Origin: JAJOKK01 sp965370555
Lineage (GTDB): Bacteria > Bipolaricaulota > Bipolaricaulia > UBA7950 > UBA9294
Direction: 5' to 3'
Length of the DNA stretch: 64,000 bases
Assembly: GCA_965370555.1 (NCBI GenBank)
Contig: CBDUVB010000004.1
Location: 1 to 64,000 of the forward strand
The notes beneath the pieces are model-generated. The model had not been told where the DNA came from, made no database searches, and was given only the letters and a program-made list of their open reading frames with translations. Below are positions 40,693 through 49,956 of this stretch, in pieces. The stretch's first letter is position 1; each line of letters opens with the position of its first letter. A program made the translations under genes and the position numbers.

Positions 40693-42816
40693 TCACTCCA
40701 CCTCCCTCTGGTCCTTAAACAGAATTCTGACATCCACTGCCTTCACCCCGTCCCCGTGATCATAGACGACCAGAGGGTTAATCTCGATATCGGTGATGTC
40801 GCGACAGCGGTCGATCAGGTTACTCAACCTGATCACTACCTCGACGATGCCGTCGATATCCTTGCGCTTCTCCCCGCGTACACCTAAGAGGAGCGGGTAG
40901 GAACGAATGTCGGCAACCATTGCGTGCGCCTCTTTGTGGCCGATCGGGGCGGCGCGGAAGGCGACGTCCTTCATCACCTCCACGTATATCCCGCCGAGGC
41001 CGAACATCACAATAGGACCGAACGACCCGTCTTGACGTGCGCCGATGATCGTTTCCACACCGGGACGCACCATCTCCATAACCTCAATCCCCTCGATCAG
41101 CGCATCCTTCCTGTAAGCGCGGCAACTTCGCATGATCGCCTGGTAGGCGTCGATCACTTCCCCCTCATTCAACAGGTCGAGGGCAACTCCACCGGCGTCA
41201 CTCTTGTGGATGATATCCTTGGAGACGACCTTCATCACCACGGGGTAGCCGATCTTCTCCGCAGCCTGCACCGCTTCGTCGAGATCGTGCGCGATGATCG
41301 ACTGCGGCATAGAAAGGCCGAGGATCTTCGCCATATGCTGCGCTTCGTCAGCGAGGAGGAATCGGCGGTCGTCGTGGCGGGCCCGTTCGAGGAGCGTCTC
41401 TACCGCAGCGACATCGATCTCAATCTCTTCATCCTTCTCCACAGGCGCGTTCAGGCGCTCCCAGGACCGGTAGAGAACACCCAAGCAGGAGACGGCATCG
41501 TAAATATCGGAGAAGACAGGAATCCCTTCGTTCCGCAGCTTACGGATGATTGCCTCAACCTTAGCCCCGCCGAAGAGGGAGAAGACGATCGGCTTCTTCC
41601 CACGATAGCGCGCGTATTCCTTCTTCAGAAGCCGGGCGAACTCCTCTGTATCGAAGAGAGCGGTCTCGCAGTAGAGGGCGAGTGTAGCGTGCATCTCATC
41701 ACTCGCGAGCGCCGCTTCTATGGCGTCCTCGTAGTCCTGCACCGTGGCCTGCCCGGTCAGGTCGACCGGATTTTTCGATGAGCCGAAGTCCGGCATTACC
41801 CCGGAGAACGTCTCTTTCAGCCTCTTCTGGTCGTCGTAGAGGGCAACCCCGTACTTCTCACAGGCATCGGTCGCCATCACCCCGATCCCACCGCCATTCG
41901 TAATGATGACGGCCTCTTTCCCGCTAGGAAGAGGAGAATCGGCGAGGAAGCGCGCCCAGTTGAACGCCTCTTGCACGCTCTCCGCACGTAAGACGCCGCA
42001 TTGGCGCATCACGCTATCGAAGATCTCGTCTGCTCCGGCGAGCGATCCGGTGTGCGATGCAGCGGCCATCGCCCCACGTTTCGACCGGCCGGACTTAATG
42101 ACGATCACGTGCTTCTCCCGCGTCACCTTCGTCAGCGTATCCACGAGGCGATCACCACCCTTCACCCCCTCGATGTAGAGGAGGATTACCTGGGTCACCT
42201 CGTCATGGGCCAAGTACTCCAACAGGTCAGACTCGTCGATATCGGACTTGTTCCCCACCGAGACGAGCGCGGAGAGGCCGAGCGATTCAGCTGCGGTCTT
42301 CCCGATCATCGCAATTCCCAATGCCCCGCTCTGGGTGACGATCGCCACGTGCCCGGGGAGGATACCGCCTGGCCCAAAGGTCGCATCGAGCGAGACTGCC
42401 GCGGAGTAGATCCCGAAGATGTTCGGCCCGAGGACCCGCATCCCGTGCTCGCGGGCGTAGCGGACGATCTGCTTCTCTTCCTCAGGCTTTCCTACCTCGG
42501 AGAAGCCTGAGGTGATAATCGCTAGGTACTTCACGCCCTTCTCTGCACAATCTTTCACGGCATCGAAGACGTGTTTCGCCGGGATGGCGATCACCGCTAG
42601 ATCGACCTCACTAGGGATACGGGAGAGGTCGGGATAGATCTCGTTTCCCAACACTTCGTCCCCCTTCGGATTCACGGGGTAGATCTCCCCCTGATACCCA
42701 CAAGAGACGATGTTCTCCACGATTCGATAGCCGATCTTGGTCTTATTCTGCGAAGCCCCGATCACAGCGACCGACCGTGGCTCGAACAGATAGTCAATAT
42801 CAGACTTCGTTCTCAT
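40693..42816 (-). CDS. acdA: Acetate-CoA ligase (ADP-forming), fused alpha-beta
   Basis: A 707-residue NDP-forming acyl-CoA synthetase that makes ATP from acetyl-CoA (or another acyl-CoA) in one enzyme. The CoA-binding domain starts LFEPRSVAVIGASQNKTKIG, the middle domain carries SHTGSLAGADE with the phosphohistidine near residue 258, and the C-terminal ATP-grasp half has GYPVVMKVVSKDIIHKSDAGGV. Fused alpha-beta forms are common in bacteria and archaea that ferment peptides. It pairs naturally with iorAB, giving aryl-acetyl-CoA for ATP synthesis. Which acyl group is used is not decided by sequence. Gap of 222 bp upstream holds a foldback element. Confidence 0.92.
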   Translation of the reverse strand: MRTKSDIDYLFEPRSVAVIGASQNKTKIGYRIVENIVSCGYQGEIYPVNPKGDEVLGNEIYPDLSRIPSEVDLAVIAIPAKHVFDAVKDCAEKGVKYLAIITSGFSEVGKPEEEKQIVRYAREHGMRVLGPNIFGIYSAAVSLDATFGPGGILPGHVAIVTQSGALGIAMIGKTAAESLGLSALVSVGNKSDIDESDLLEYLAHDEVTQVILLYIEGVKGGDRLVDTLTKVTREKHVIVIKSGRSKRGAMAAASHTGSLAGADEIFDSVMRQCGVLRAESVQEAFNWARFLADSPLPSGKEAVIITNGGGIGVMATDACEKYGVALYDDQKRLKETFSGVMPDFGSSKNPVDLTGQATVQDYEDAIEAALASDEMHATLALYCETALFDTEEFARLLKKEYARYRGKKPIVFSLFGGAKVEAIIRKLRNEGIPVFSDIYDAVSCLGVLYRSWERLNAPVEKDEEIEIDVAAVETLLERARHDDRRFLLADEAQHMAKILGLSMPQSIIAHDLDEAVQAAEKIGYPVVMKVVSKDIIHKSDAGGVALDLLNEGEVIDAYQAIMRSCRAYRKDALIEGIEVMEMVRPGVETIIGARQDGSFGPIVMFGLGGIYVEVMKDVAFRAAPIGHKEAHAMVADIRSYPLLLGVRGEKRKDIDGIVEVVIRLSNLIDRCRDITDIEINPLVVYDHGDGVKAVDVRILFKDQREVE

Positions 42817-42845
42817 CGCACCACCTAACAGCTTGTTGTGTAAAT

Positions 42846-42951
42846 CTTCAGCGCCAGTCTACAAATCCAAATCCTATTCTCTATCATCTTACCGCCTCGG
42901 GGGGTGTAGTATGTGGAGAAGGATTTACTACACCCCCCAGGGGCGCTGAAG
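42846..42951. repeat. 106-bp fold-back element
   Basis: Ends with a perfect 10-bp inverted repeat, CTTCAGCGCC (42846-42855) and GGCGCTGAAG (42942-42951). Inside is a second perfect inverted repeat of 13 bp, GGGGGGTGTAGTA (42899-42911) and TACTACACCCCCC (42926-42938), around a 14-nt loop. It sits between two genes of one strand. It may be a MITE-like insert or a terminator/attenuator. Confidence 0.65.
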
Positions 42952-42954
42952 CAT

Positions 42955-43028
42955 TGAGAGATCGGAAGATTGGGAGCTTCCCTCAATCACTCAATCATTC
43001 AATCATTCACTCACTCAATCATTCACCC
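42955..43028 (-). repeat. ATTGA-rich repeat at the end of the CoA-transferase gene
   Basis: Minus strand reads GAATGATTGAGTGAGTGAAT, then GATTGAATGATTGAGTGATT and GAGGGAAGCTCCCAATCTTCC. Placed 10 bp after the CoA-transferase stop, in line with the other blocks. Confidence 0.75.
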
Positions 43029-43038
43029 TAAGTATCGC

Positions 43039-44928
43039 TCAGAACAGCATCCTCAATTCATAGGCGCCCGCCTCCCGCCTCTTCTCGATCGCAAACCCGC
43101 CCTTCTCGAACAGGTGGAGCATCGGCTGGTTGTCCACAAGGACTTCGGCGGAGAAACCGAGCAACCCCTTTCGTTTCGCCAGGTATGTCAAATAGGTGAG
43201 GAGCGCTGTCCCCACCCCTTGGTTCTGATAATCGTCGCGCACCACGAGGGCGACCTCTGCCGTGTGTGATGCCTCATCGATTCCGTACTGTCCCACTCCG
43301 ATCACAATCGATCGCTCCTCCTGCTCGATCACCGCTAGGATGACCATCTCCTGTGTGTAGTCGATGACAACGAACTCCTGCAGACGCTCGTGCGGCATGT
43401 CCTTCCGCGTGGAGATGAACCGGCGGTAGATCGATTGATCAGAGAGGGAGTAGAAGAAATCCTTGAGCAGTGGCTCGTCGCTGAACCGTACCGGTCGCAG
43501 TAGGATCTCCATACCCCCCGTCGTTGTACGGTAGGTCTCCAGCGATTCGGGGTACTGCCCGTGCTCTCCGGGGATATAGGCTTGATCTTTGTAGATCAGG
43601 TTGAGTTTCTTTGCCTCACGCAGGAGCCACGGCTTGAACTTGGGGTGAGCAATCCCGATCAGCTCCATCGCCCGCTCTCGCATGTTCTTCCCGTGGAGGT
43701 ACGCGATCCCGTACTCGGTCACCACGTAATGAACGTCGCCGCGGGTGAGGGTCACGCCTGCCCCCTCGCTCAGCGTGGGAACGATACGAGAGATCTCACC
43801 GTTCTTTGCCGTCGATTGAATGACGAGGATCGATTTGCCGTGAGGAGCCATCACCGCCCCCCTCATAAAGTCGGCCTGCCCACCGATACCGCTGTAGAAG
43901 GTGCTCCCAATTGACTCAGCCGTTGCCTGTCCGGTCAGATCGATCTCGAGCGCGGTATTGATCGCGGTCATCTTCGAGTTCTGTGCGATGACCATAGGAC
44001 TGTTCGTGTACTCGACCGGACGGAACTCGATCGCCGGGTTATCGGAGAGGTACTCGTAAGTCTCACGCTTCCCCATACAGAAGGTTGCCACGGTCTTGTT
44101 ACGATCGATCGCCTTCTTCGTATTGTCTATAACGCCCTCTTTCATCAGCTCAACGATCCCATCACTCACAAGCTCGGTGTGCACTCCGAGGTGTCTCTTT
44201 CCTTTCAGATTCTTGAGAATTGCATTCGGAATCTTTCCATATCCCACCTGAATGGTCGCCCCGTCCTCTACCAATCGGGCAACGTACTTGCCGATCTGAT
44301 GAGATATCTCATCGGGGACTTCCATCTCATACTCAAGGAGCGGTTCATCGTGAGGAAAGATGTAGTTCACATCGCTGATGTGGATGAAGCTGTCTCCGTG
44401 TATTCGCGGCATCTGTTCGTTCACCTGGCAGATGACGAGCTTGGCGCTGTCAACAGCGGCACGAACGATATCCACACTGATCCCCAGGCTCATGTAACCG
44501 AAGCGATCCGGGGGAGAGGTTTGAACCAACGCGATATCGATCGGAACGACACCACTGTAGAAGAGGTCTGGAACCTGAGCGAGGAAGATCGCTGTGTAGT
44601 CGGCCAACCCCTGGTTGACCGCATCGCGCGTTTGGCCGCTGATGAAGAAGGAATCGAGGCGAAAGTTGCGTTTGACCTCCTCGCGCATGTACGGGGAGAC
44701 GCCGAGCGTCCACAGGTGGAGCACCTCCGCGTCGAAGAACGCCTTGGGGTGAGCCTCCACGAAGCGCACCATCTCATCCACGAGGTACTGTGGCTTCCCG
44801 CAGCCAGTCCCGATGAAAATCCGATCCCCGCGATGAATCTTGGAGAAGGCGACTTCAGGAGAAGCGAACTTCTCTGGGTACACTTCCTTCAGGCGCGTCA
44901 GGGTCGTCTCTATACTGCTATCCCTCAT
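43039..44928 (-). CDS. Acetyl-CoA hydrolase/CoA-transferase fused to GNAT acetyltransferase
   Basis: A 629-residue fusion. Residues ~1-440 are a family-I CoA-transferase (4-hydroxybutyrate/acetyl-CoA transferase type): RIFIGTGCGKPQYLV near 33, GIGGQADFMRGAVMAPHGKS near 340 and SEGAGVTLTRGDVHYVVTEYG. Residues ~465-629 are a GNAT domain (LLRPVRFSDEPLLKDFF, VVRDDYQNQGVGTALL). Such fusions are known beside ADP-forming acetate-CoA ligases; the GNAT half may acylate a protein partner, possibly the ligase, and control it. Same strand as, and 222 bp upstream of, the ligase gene. Substrate unknown. Confidence 0.85.
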   Translation of the reverse strand: MRDSSIETTLTRLKEVYPEKFASPEVAFSKIHRGDRIFIGTGCGKPQYLVDEMVRFVEAHPKAFFDAEVLHLWTLGVSPYMREEVKRNFRLDSFFISGQTRDAVNQGLADYTAIFLAQVPDLFYSGVVPIDIALVQTSPPDRFGYMSLGISVDIVRAAVDSAKLVICQVNEQMPRIHGDSFIHISDVNYIFPHDEPLLEYEMEVPDEISHQIGKYVARLVEDGATIQVGYGKIPNAILKNLKGKRHLGVHTELVSDGIVELMKEGVIDNTKKAIDRNKTVATFCMGKRETYEYLSDNPAIEFRPVEYTNSPMVIAQNSKMTAINTALEIDLTGQATAESIGSTFYSGIGGQADFMRGAVMAPHGKSILVIQSTAKNGEISRIVPTLSEGAGVTLTRGDVHYVVTEYGIAYLHGKNMRERAMELIGIAHPKFKPWLLREAKKLNLIYKDQAYIPGEHGQYPESLETYRTTTGGMEILLRPVRFSDEPLLKDFFYSLSDQSIYRRFISTRKDMPHERLQEFVVIDYTQEMVILAVIEQEERSIVIGVGQYGIDEASHTAEVALVVRDDYQNQGVGTALLTYLTYLAKRKGLLGFSAEVLVDNQPMLHLFEKGGFAIEKRREAGAYELRMLF

Positions 44929-45281
44929 CCTTCCCCTTCCTCACAAAACGACCGTGGCAAGGGAAGCTCCCTCTTCACTCGGCCTCTGTCGCGATGGTCG
45001 ACCCCCGCCTTGTGATTCCATAGACGGGCCCCCATTCTGCGGCAATCTCGCTCCGAACGCAACCATTTCACAGGCAGCCGGTCACCGCTCCGAGCACTAC
45101 CCGCGCCGCCATTGATACCGGATGAGTACAGGCTCTTTGGCTGATAGAGGAAAAGGTACGGTTCATCACTTTGCCTCCCCGTCCCTCCCCCTATTATGTC
45201 GCGCTCCCAACTCCCTACAAAAAACGCCCCGTCTTGTGCTATAGTGGATTATCACTTCCATCATCGACAAAAGGAGTCTTC
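44929..45281. other. Divergent gap, promoters expected but unclear
   Basis: Lies between the CoA-transferase (minus) and the secreted protein (plus). A -10-like TATAGT at 45240-45245 has only a poor -35 region. The longer upstream open frame has no start signal. Nothing else seen. Confidence 0.4.
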
Positions 45282-45950
45282 GTGAAACGTATCTTCTACA
45301 TCCTCGCGATCCTCATCTTGCTTACTCTCCCCGCTTACGGAGAGGCCTCCCTATCGGGAAGCGGAGACTTCTCCGGAAGAGCAATCCTCTCGTTCTTGGG
45401 AACGAGCGTCACTGCAACATTAACCGCGGAGATCTCCCTATCCGGAACGTTAACCGATTGCGGGGAGGCGATCCCGTTCACCGCCAGCGGGACGATCGGT
45501 GGGACTGCAACCGGTAACAGTGAAACCCTCGCCGGCATAGCCTGGGCGACTCTCACTGCTCGCGGCACCCTCCAGACAGGAGAAGCGATAGATATCCGCG
45601 GGGGATTCACCATAGATAGCAACGACCTCTCCCCCATTAGTACGACTGCAGGAACGGGAACCGGAAGCCTATACCTCGTGATTCGCACGCGCGGAATGAT
45701 GCTCAAACTCACGGGACAGATCGAAGGGTCGGCAAGCGGGAGCTTCGTCATCCCGGAGGATCCACACACAATGGAAGTTGCAGGCTCAGGAACGATGCGC
45801 TTCGAAGCCACCTCCCTCACCCCTCCCAAGGAGGATGTTTCCTCCGATCTCGAAGAGGAGGAAGACCCACTCCCGTGGGATCTCTCCACGTGGCCAGAGG
45901 AGATGTCATCGCGCCTCTTGCACCTGCTTGAGGAGCATCCCCCTGAATAA
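45282..45950 (+). CDS. Secreted protein of unknown function, acidic C-terminus
   Basis: Starts at a GTG at 45282, seven bases after AAAGGAG; 222 residues. Signal peptide at residues 1-20 (FYILAILILLTLPAYG). The mature part has alternating Ser/Thr/Gly-rich beta strands (GSGDFSGRAILSFLGTSVTAT, LSGTLTDCGEAIPFTASGTIGG), consistent with a beta-barrel or beta-helix fold, and ends in an acidic tail (SSDLEEEEDPLPW). No family recognised. It has a single Cys in the mature part, so no lipobox or disulphide is apparent. Confidence 0.7.
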   Translation: MKRIFYILAILILLTLPAYGEASLSGSGDFSGRAILSFLGTSVTATLTAEISLSGTLTDCGEAIPFTASGTIGGTATGNSETLAGIAWATLTARGTLQTGEAIDIRGGFTIDSNDLSPISTTAGTGTGSLYLVIRTRGMMLKLTGQIEGSASGSFVIPEDPHTMEVAGSGTMRFEATSLTPPKEDVSSDLEEEEDPLPWDLSTWPEEMSSRLLHLLEEHPPE

Positions 45951-46098
45951 CGCTCCTCGGACAAGTTGCCTGTCGTTGGTTCCCCACTCTTTCACTGCGT
46001 GCAATCTCCATGCAAAGCCCACCCTTGCGGTAGAGCAGTGATACATCAGAGAGCCGGAACTTTTCTTGAGTTCCTGGATTCCTAATGATCTCAAAGGG

Positions 46099-46129
46099 TT
46101 GTGCGCTAGTTACTAGAAGCGGATAGAAT
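46099..46129 (+). promoter_or_regulatory. Weak promoter candidate for the dehydrogenase-HAD pair
   Basis: TTGTGC (46099-46104), 19 bp, TAGAAT (46124-46129), 65 bp before the ATG at 46194. The spacer is long, so confidence is low. Confidence 0.3.
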
Positions 46130-46193
46130 CCCGACAGTCGTTGTCGCGATGTGAGCGACAGCGTGCACATTTTGTGGAACGAGGGAGTGAGTT

Positions 46194-47345
46194 ATGCGAA
46201 TCTTGGTGCTTGGCGCGGGGATGATGGGACGGGCGATCGCCTACGATCTTACGCGTCGCGTGGGGATCGATGAGATCATCCTTGCCGATCGCGATCGTAC
46301 GCTGGCGGAGGAGGTCACCGATTGGCTACGCGATCGACGGGTGACGCCCCGCCATCTCGACGTGAGCGCACCGCGAGCGGTGCGTGAAACAATGAAGGGA
46401 TGCACCGTCGCTGTGAGTGCTGTTCCGTACTTCTTCAACCTATCTCTGGCAAAGGCAGCTATAGAGAGCAAGACCCACTTTTGCGATCTCGGGGGGAACA
46501 ACCGTGTCGTCGCCGGCGAGCTTGCGCTCGATAGTATGGCAAAGGGAAAAGGGGTGACGGTGATCCCCGACTGCGGCCTCGCCCCAGGTCTCGTCAATAT
46601 CCTCACCGCGGCGGCGATCGAGGACCTCGAAACGGTGGATCGGGTGACGATCCGTGTCGGTGGACTCCCGCAGCATCCGCACCCACCGCTCGATTACCAG
46701 ATAGTCTTCTCCCCCCACGGCTTGGTGAACGAGTACATGGAGCCGGCTACGATCCTCCGCAACGGGGAGATCATCGAGGTCCCTTCCCTCACCGGCCACG
46801 AGGAGATCTCCTTTCCCGCCCCATACGAGCACCTCGAAGCGTTCCACACCTCTGGCGGAAGCTCGACCCTTCCGCAGACCATGCACGATCGAGTGCAGAA
46901 CCTCGACTACAAAACGATCCGCTATCCCGGGCATATGGAGAAGGCGAGCGCGATGGCTGAGCTGGGCTTCTTCGACACCGTTCCAAGGTCGATCGACGGA
47001 ATCGACGTCGTCCCACGCGAGCTCGCGGTGCACCTACTAGCCGAGAAGCTGTCGTACGATGAGCCGGATGTCGTCGTCCTGCGCGTGAACACATTCGGTA
47101 CATTCGAAGGGCGCCCGCGCGAGGTACGCTACCAGATGATTGACCTCTACGACGAAGAGACCGGCCTTTCCGCGATGATGCGCACGACCGGTTTCCCCAT
47201 CGCGCAGATTGCGTACATGCTCGCGACCGAGCACATCTCTCAGCGTGGCTCCCTCCCACAAGAGGTTTGCGTCCCCTCACAACCCTTCCTCGCTGGGCTG
47301 CAAGAGAGGGGCCTGGCAATCGAAAAGACGGTGCATGAGGGATGA
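46194..47345 (+). CDS. Saccharopine dehydrogenase/lysine 6-dehydrogenase-like protein
   Basis: A 383-residue NAD(P)-dependent oxidoreductase. The Rossmann motif is LVLGAGMMGRAIAYDL at residues 4-19, followed by the saccharopine-reductase patterns SAVPYFFNLSLAKAAIES, THFCDLGGNN and VIPDCGLAPGLVNI. It most resembles L-lysine 6-dehydrogenase (family PF03435/PF16653). Likely oxidises lysine or another amino acid; the product is uncertain. Its stop overlaps the HAD gene start by 4 nt (ATGA). Confidence 0.82.
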   Translation: MRILVLGAGMMGRAIAYDLTRRVGIDEIILADRDRTLAEEVTDWLRDRRVTPRHLDVSAPRAVRETMKGCTVAVSAVPYFFNLSLAKAAIESKTHFCDLGGNNRVVAGELALDSMAKGKGVTVIPDCGLAPGLVNILTAAAIEDLETVDRVTIRVGGLPQHPHPPLDYQIVFSPHGLVNEYMEPATILRNGEIIEVPSLTGHEEISFPAPYEHLEAFHTSGGSSTLPQTMHDRVQNLDYKTIRYPGHMEKASAMAELGFFDTVPRSIDGIDVVPRELAVHLLAEKLSYDEPDVVVLRVNTFGTFEGRPREVRYQMIDLYDEETGLSAMMRTTGFPIAQIAYMLATEHISQRGSLPQEVCVPSQPFLAGLQERGLAIEKTVHEG

Positions 47346-48001
47346 AACCGCTCATCGGATTTGACATGGACGGAGTCATCATCGACTCCGAGGATTTCAG
47401 CGAAGCCAACTGGATTGCCACTGCATTCATGAATACCTTAGCCGAATTCGGGATCCCCAAGAGTGAGGAGAATGCCCGCAGCCTCTACGTCAAGAACATG
47501 CGTGAGAACTCCGCAGCCTTCTGCCAGAGGTTTGGAATCGACGTTCCGCACCTTTTGTGGGAGCGCCGTGAAGCGCACTATGTCGCGGAGAAGTTTGCCG
47601 CACTGGAGGCGGGACAGATCCACCTCTACCAGGATGTCTCCGCCCTCGAGGGGCTCAGTCGCAACTATTCCTTGGGCCTGGTCAGCAACTCTCCACAAAC
47701 CGTGGTCGATCGCGTCATCGCCCACTTCTCGTTGGAGGGGCTATTCCGCGTGTGGATCGGCCGCGGGAGCGCCCTCGCGGACCTACATCGCGCCAAGCCA
47801 GCCCCGGATATGTTGAACGAAATGAAGACCCTTATAGGAACGGATCAAGGCTACTACGTAGGGGACCAGCCCGACGACGCCGAGGCCGCCCGCGCTGCAT
47901 CGCTCTACCCGATCACTCTGCGCCGCAGTGATGGAAAGTGCGACATTACCAGCCTTCTCGAGTTAGAAGCCTTCTTGGAACATCGTGAAGAGCATCAGTA
48001 A
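47342..48001 (+). CDS. HAD-superfamily hydrolase (phosphoglycolate-phosphatase-like)
   Basis: A 219-residue class-I HAD phosphatase: the first motif is FDMDGVIIDSEDF at residues 7-16, motif II VSNSPQTVVDRV, the motif III lysine in KPAPDML near residue 155, and motif IV GDQPDDAEAA. It overlaps the dehydrogenase gene by 4 nt, which suggests a joint or moonlighting (damage-repair) role. Substrate unknown. Confidence 0.85.
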   Translation: MKPLIGFDMDGVIIDSEDFSEANWIATAFMNTLAEFGIPKSEENARSLYVKNMRENSAAFCQRFGIDVPHLLWERREAHYVAEKFAALEAGQIHLYQDVSALEGLSRNYSLGLVSNSPQTVVDRVIAHFSLEGLFRVWIGRGSALADLHRAKPAPDMLNEMKTLIGTDQGYYVGDQPDDAEAARAASLYPITLRRSDGKCDITSLLELEAFLEHREEHQ

Positions 48002-48150
48002 TCAAAGAATTGGCTGTGAACACCGATGAACCTGCCAAAGGCCGTCTTGTGTAATCCCCGCAAAGACAGCGCCCCCGTTATTCAGAACGCCTCCCGAAAC
48101 GTAGTATATACCTACGTTCACCCCAATATCCCCTATCCTCCTGGCAAACC
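48002..48150. terminator. Convergent gap with small hairpin
   Basis: AACGTAG (48098-48104) and CTACGTT (48112-48118) pair around TATATAC between two convergent HAD genes. A weak bidirectional terminator is possible. Confidence 0.4.
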
Positions 48151-48936
48151 TTAATCCGAAAAGAGAATCGGCCCAAGCTCAGAGAGGTCGCGGATGACGT
48201 AAGTGGGATGGATCCCTTTCCGGATCATCTCTTCTCGGGTCGACACGCCCGTCAGAACGAGAACGGAATCTACTCCGATGTTCTGTGCGCCAACGATATC
48301 GGTTTCGAGATGATCGCCAACCATCAGACAATCCAGTCCGATATGCATTCCTCGTAGTGACAAGGCCTTCTCCACCGCCCACCTGTCGGGCTTCCCGCAG
48401 TATTGCTCGGGCTCAAAGCCCATCCCGCGAAAGGCGCCGACGATCGCTCCGGCAGCTGGGTAGACCCTTTCCTCTCTCGGATAGACCGCATCAGTGTTCG
48501 TGGCGATGAACCTAGCACCATTACGAAGTGCAAAAAGCCCCTGGGCAAGCTTGTCGTAGGTAAGCTCCATGTCTACCCCGACAACAACGAACTGCGCCTC
48601 TTCCGCCGTGACCAAGCGATGCCCTGCCGCCTGTAACGCTCTTGGGAGGTCTCCCGAGTTAAGCACGAATATCGACGCATTCTGCTGTAGTGATGATACG
48701 TATTCCACTGTTATAGTTACTGAACTGATTACTTCGTCGTTACTTGCATCGAAGCCGAGCGTGCGAAGTCGCTGGGCTAGAGCGGTCGCGGACTGATTCC
48801 CATTGTTTGAAAGGAACAACAGATCAGCCCGGCTCTTGAGGTGATTGATAGTCTCTACCGCAGACGGGATAGAAGATCGCCCACGGTAGAGCGTGCCATC
48901 CAGATCGAAAACGAGCTTAGAGTATCTGCTCTTCAT
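48151..48936 (-). CDS. HAD-IIA family phosphatase (NagD/PGP-like)
   Basis: From the ATG at 48936 the product is 261 residues. Motif I is VFDLDGTLYRG near residue 9, LLFLSNNGNQSA follows, and the C2-cap and GDHLETDIVGAQ give motif IV, the arrangement of NagD and 4-nitrophenyl-phosphatase-like enzymes. It lies 14 bp downstream of the hydroxyacid dehydrogenase gene and is probably the last gene of the long minus-strand cluster. Likely dephosphorylates a sugar or glycolate phosphate. Confidence 0.85.
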   Translation of the reverse strand: MKSRYSKLVFDLDGTLYRGRSSIPSAVETINHLKSRADLLFLSNNGNQSATALAQRLRTLGFDASNDEVISSVTITVEYVSSLQQNASIFVLNSGDLPRALQAAGHRLVTAEEAQFVVVGVDMELTYDKLAQGLFALRNGARFIATNTDAVYPREERVYPAAGAIVGAFRGMGFEPEQYCGKPDRWAVEKALSLRGMHIGLDCLMVGDHLETDIVGAQNIGVDSVLVLTGVSTREEMIRKGIHPTYVIRDLSELGPILFSD

Positions 48937-48950
48937 TACGGGATTGCGCC

Positions 48951-49937
48951 CTAGATCGCCGAGGAGCCGGAGTCGACTCGATTCAAGAGGTTGGCAGGAC
49001 GCTTCCCGGTGAAAACATCCAAGATTGTCTCCGCGCACATGCGGTCCATGTGTTCCATCGCCTCGTAGGTATACGCCCCAATATGGGGAATCGCGAAGAC
49101 GTTACTAAGCCCTAAGAGCAAACTCTCCTGAGGTGGTTCTGTAGAGAAGACGTCTAGCGCCGCAGCGGCAATCCGGTGAGCTGCCAGATGGTCATAGAGG
49201 GCTACCTCATCGATGAGATCCCCACGCGCAGCGTTGATCAAATACGCAGATTCCCTCATCAAACCAAGCTCGCGAGCACCAATCATGTGCCGGGTCTGCT
49301 CCATCAAGGGGACATGCAACGTAACGATATCTGAGTTCTCAAGAAGCTCCTCCAACGCAACGTAGCGTACGGCGTAGTTCGCAATCAAGTCAGCCTGTTG
49401 CACTACGTCAAAGGCAATAATCCTACTGCCAAATCCATGGATCCGCTTGATAACTTCGGTGCCAATCCGCCCTGTTCCAACGACGCCAACCGTCATTGCA
49501 CCAAGCTCATGCCCCATGAAGCGATTCCACTCACCGACTCGCGTTGAGTTGTTCGCTTCGCAGATACCGCGCAACAACGCTAGCATCATTCCAACGGTCA
49601 GATCCGCTACCGCTTCGGTATTTGTACCAGGGGCATTGGCAACCATGATCCCCAAGGACTTTGCGGCGTCGAGGTCGATGTTGTCGACCCCGACACCGTG
49701 TTTCATAATCATGCGCAATCTCTTCGATGCAGCCAGTACCTGAGCCGTAATCGGTTCCGCACCGGAGATGATCACATCCGGATCTTCGCGGGAGACAATC
49801 CGCGCCATTTTCGCCGCATCGAGAGGTCGTTCCTCCGGACTGACGCGCAAGACCTCGAAGCCCGCCTTGGTAAGGATCTTCTCTCCCACGGGGACAACTT
49901 GCGCGAAAGAACGGGAACTTACTAAAGCTATACGCAT
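48951..49937 (-). CDS. D-isomer-specific 2-hydroxyacid dehydrogenase
   Basis: A 328-residue NAD-dependent dehydrogenase of the phosphoglycerate/hydroxypyruvate-reductase type, from the ATG at 49937 (AAGGA upstream). The nucleotide fold is VGVVGTGRIGTEVIKRI near residue 145; catalytic residues appear in NAARGDLIDE (Arg), FSTEPPQ (Glu) and IPHIGAY (His). It follows the DapA-like gene by 19 bp. In the cluster it would reduce or oxidise a 2-ketoacid produced by the aldolase, such as hydroxypyruvate, glyoxylate or a 2-keto-sugar acid. Confidence 0.87.
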   Translation of the reverse strand: MRIALVSSRSFAQVVPVGEKILTKAGFEVLRVSPEERPLDAAKMARIVSREDPDVIISGAEPITAQVLAASKRLRMIMKHGVGVDNIDLDAAKSLGIMVANAPGTNTEAVADLTVGMMLALLRGICEANNSTRVGEWNRFMGHELGAMTVGVVGTGRIGTEVIKRIHGFGSRIIAFDVVQQADLIANYAVRYVALEELLENSDIVTLHVPLMEQTRHMIGARELGLMRESAYLINAARGDLIDEVALYDHLAAHRIAAAALDVFSTEPPQESLLLGLSNVFAIPHIGAYTYEAMEHMDRMCAETILDVFTGKRPANLLNRVDSGSSAI

Positions 49938-49956
49938 AGAAACATTCCTTTTCCCG

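Noticed and set aside
45817..46170. A 117-codon minus-strand frame across the end of the secreted-protein gene
   Set aside because: Its C-terminal part is antisense to a gene with a clear signal peptide; the rest has no protein features.
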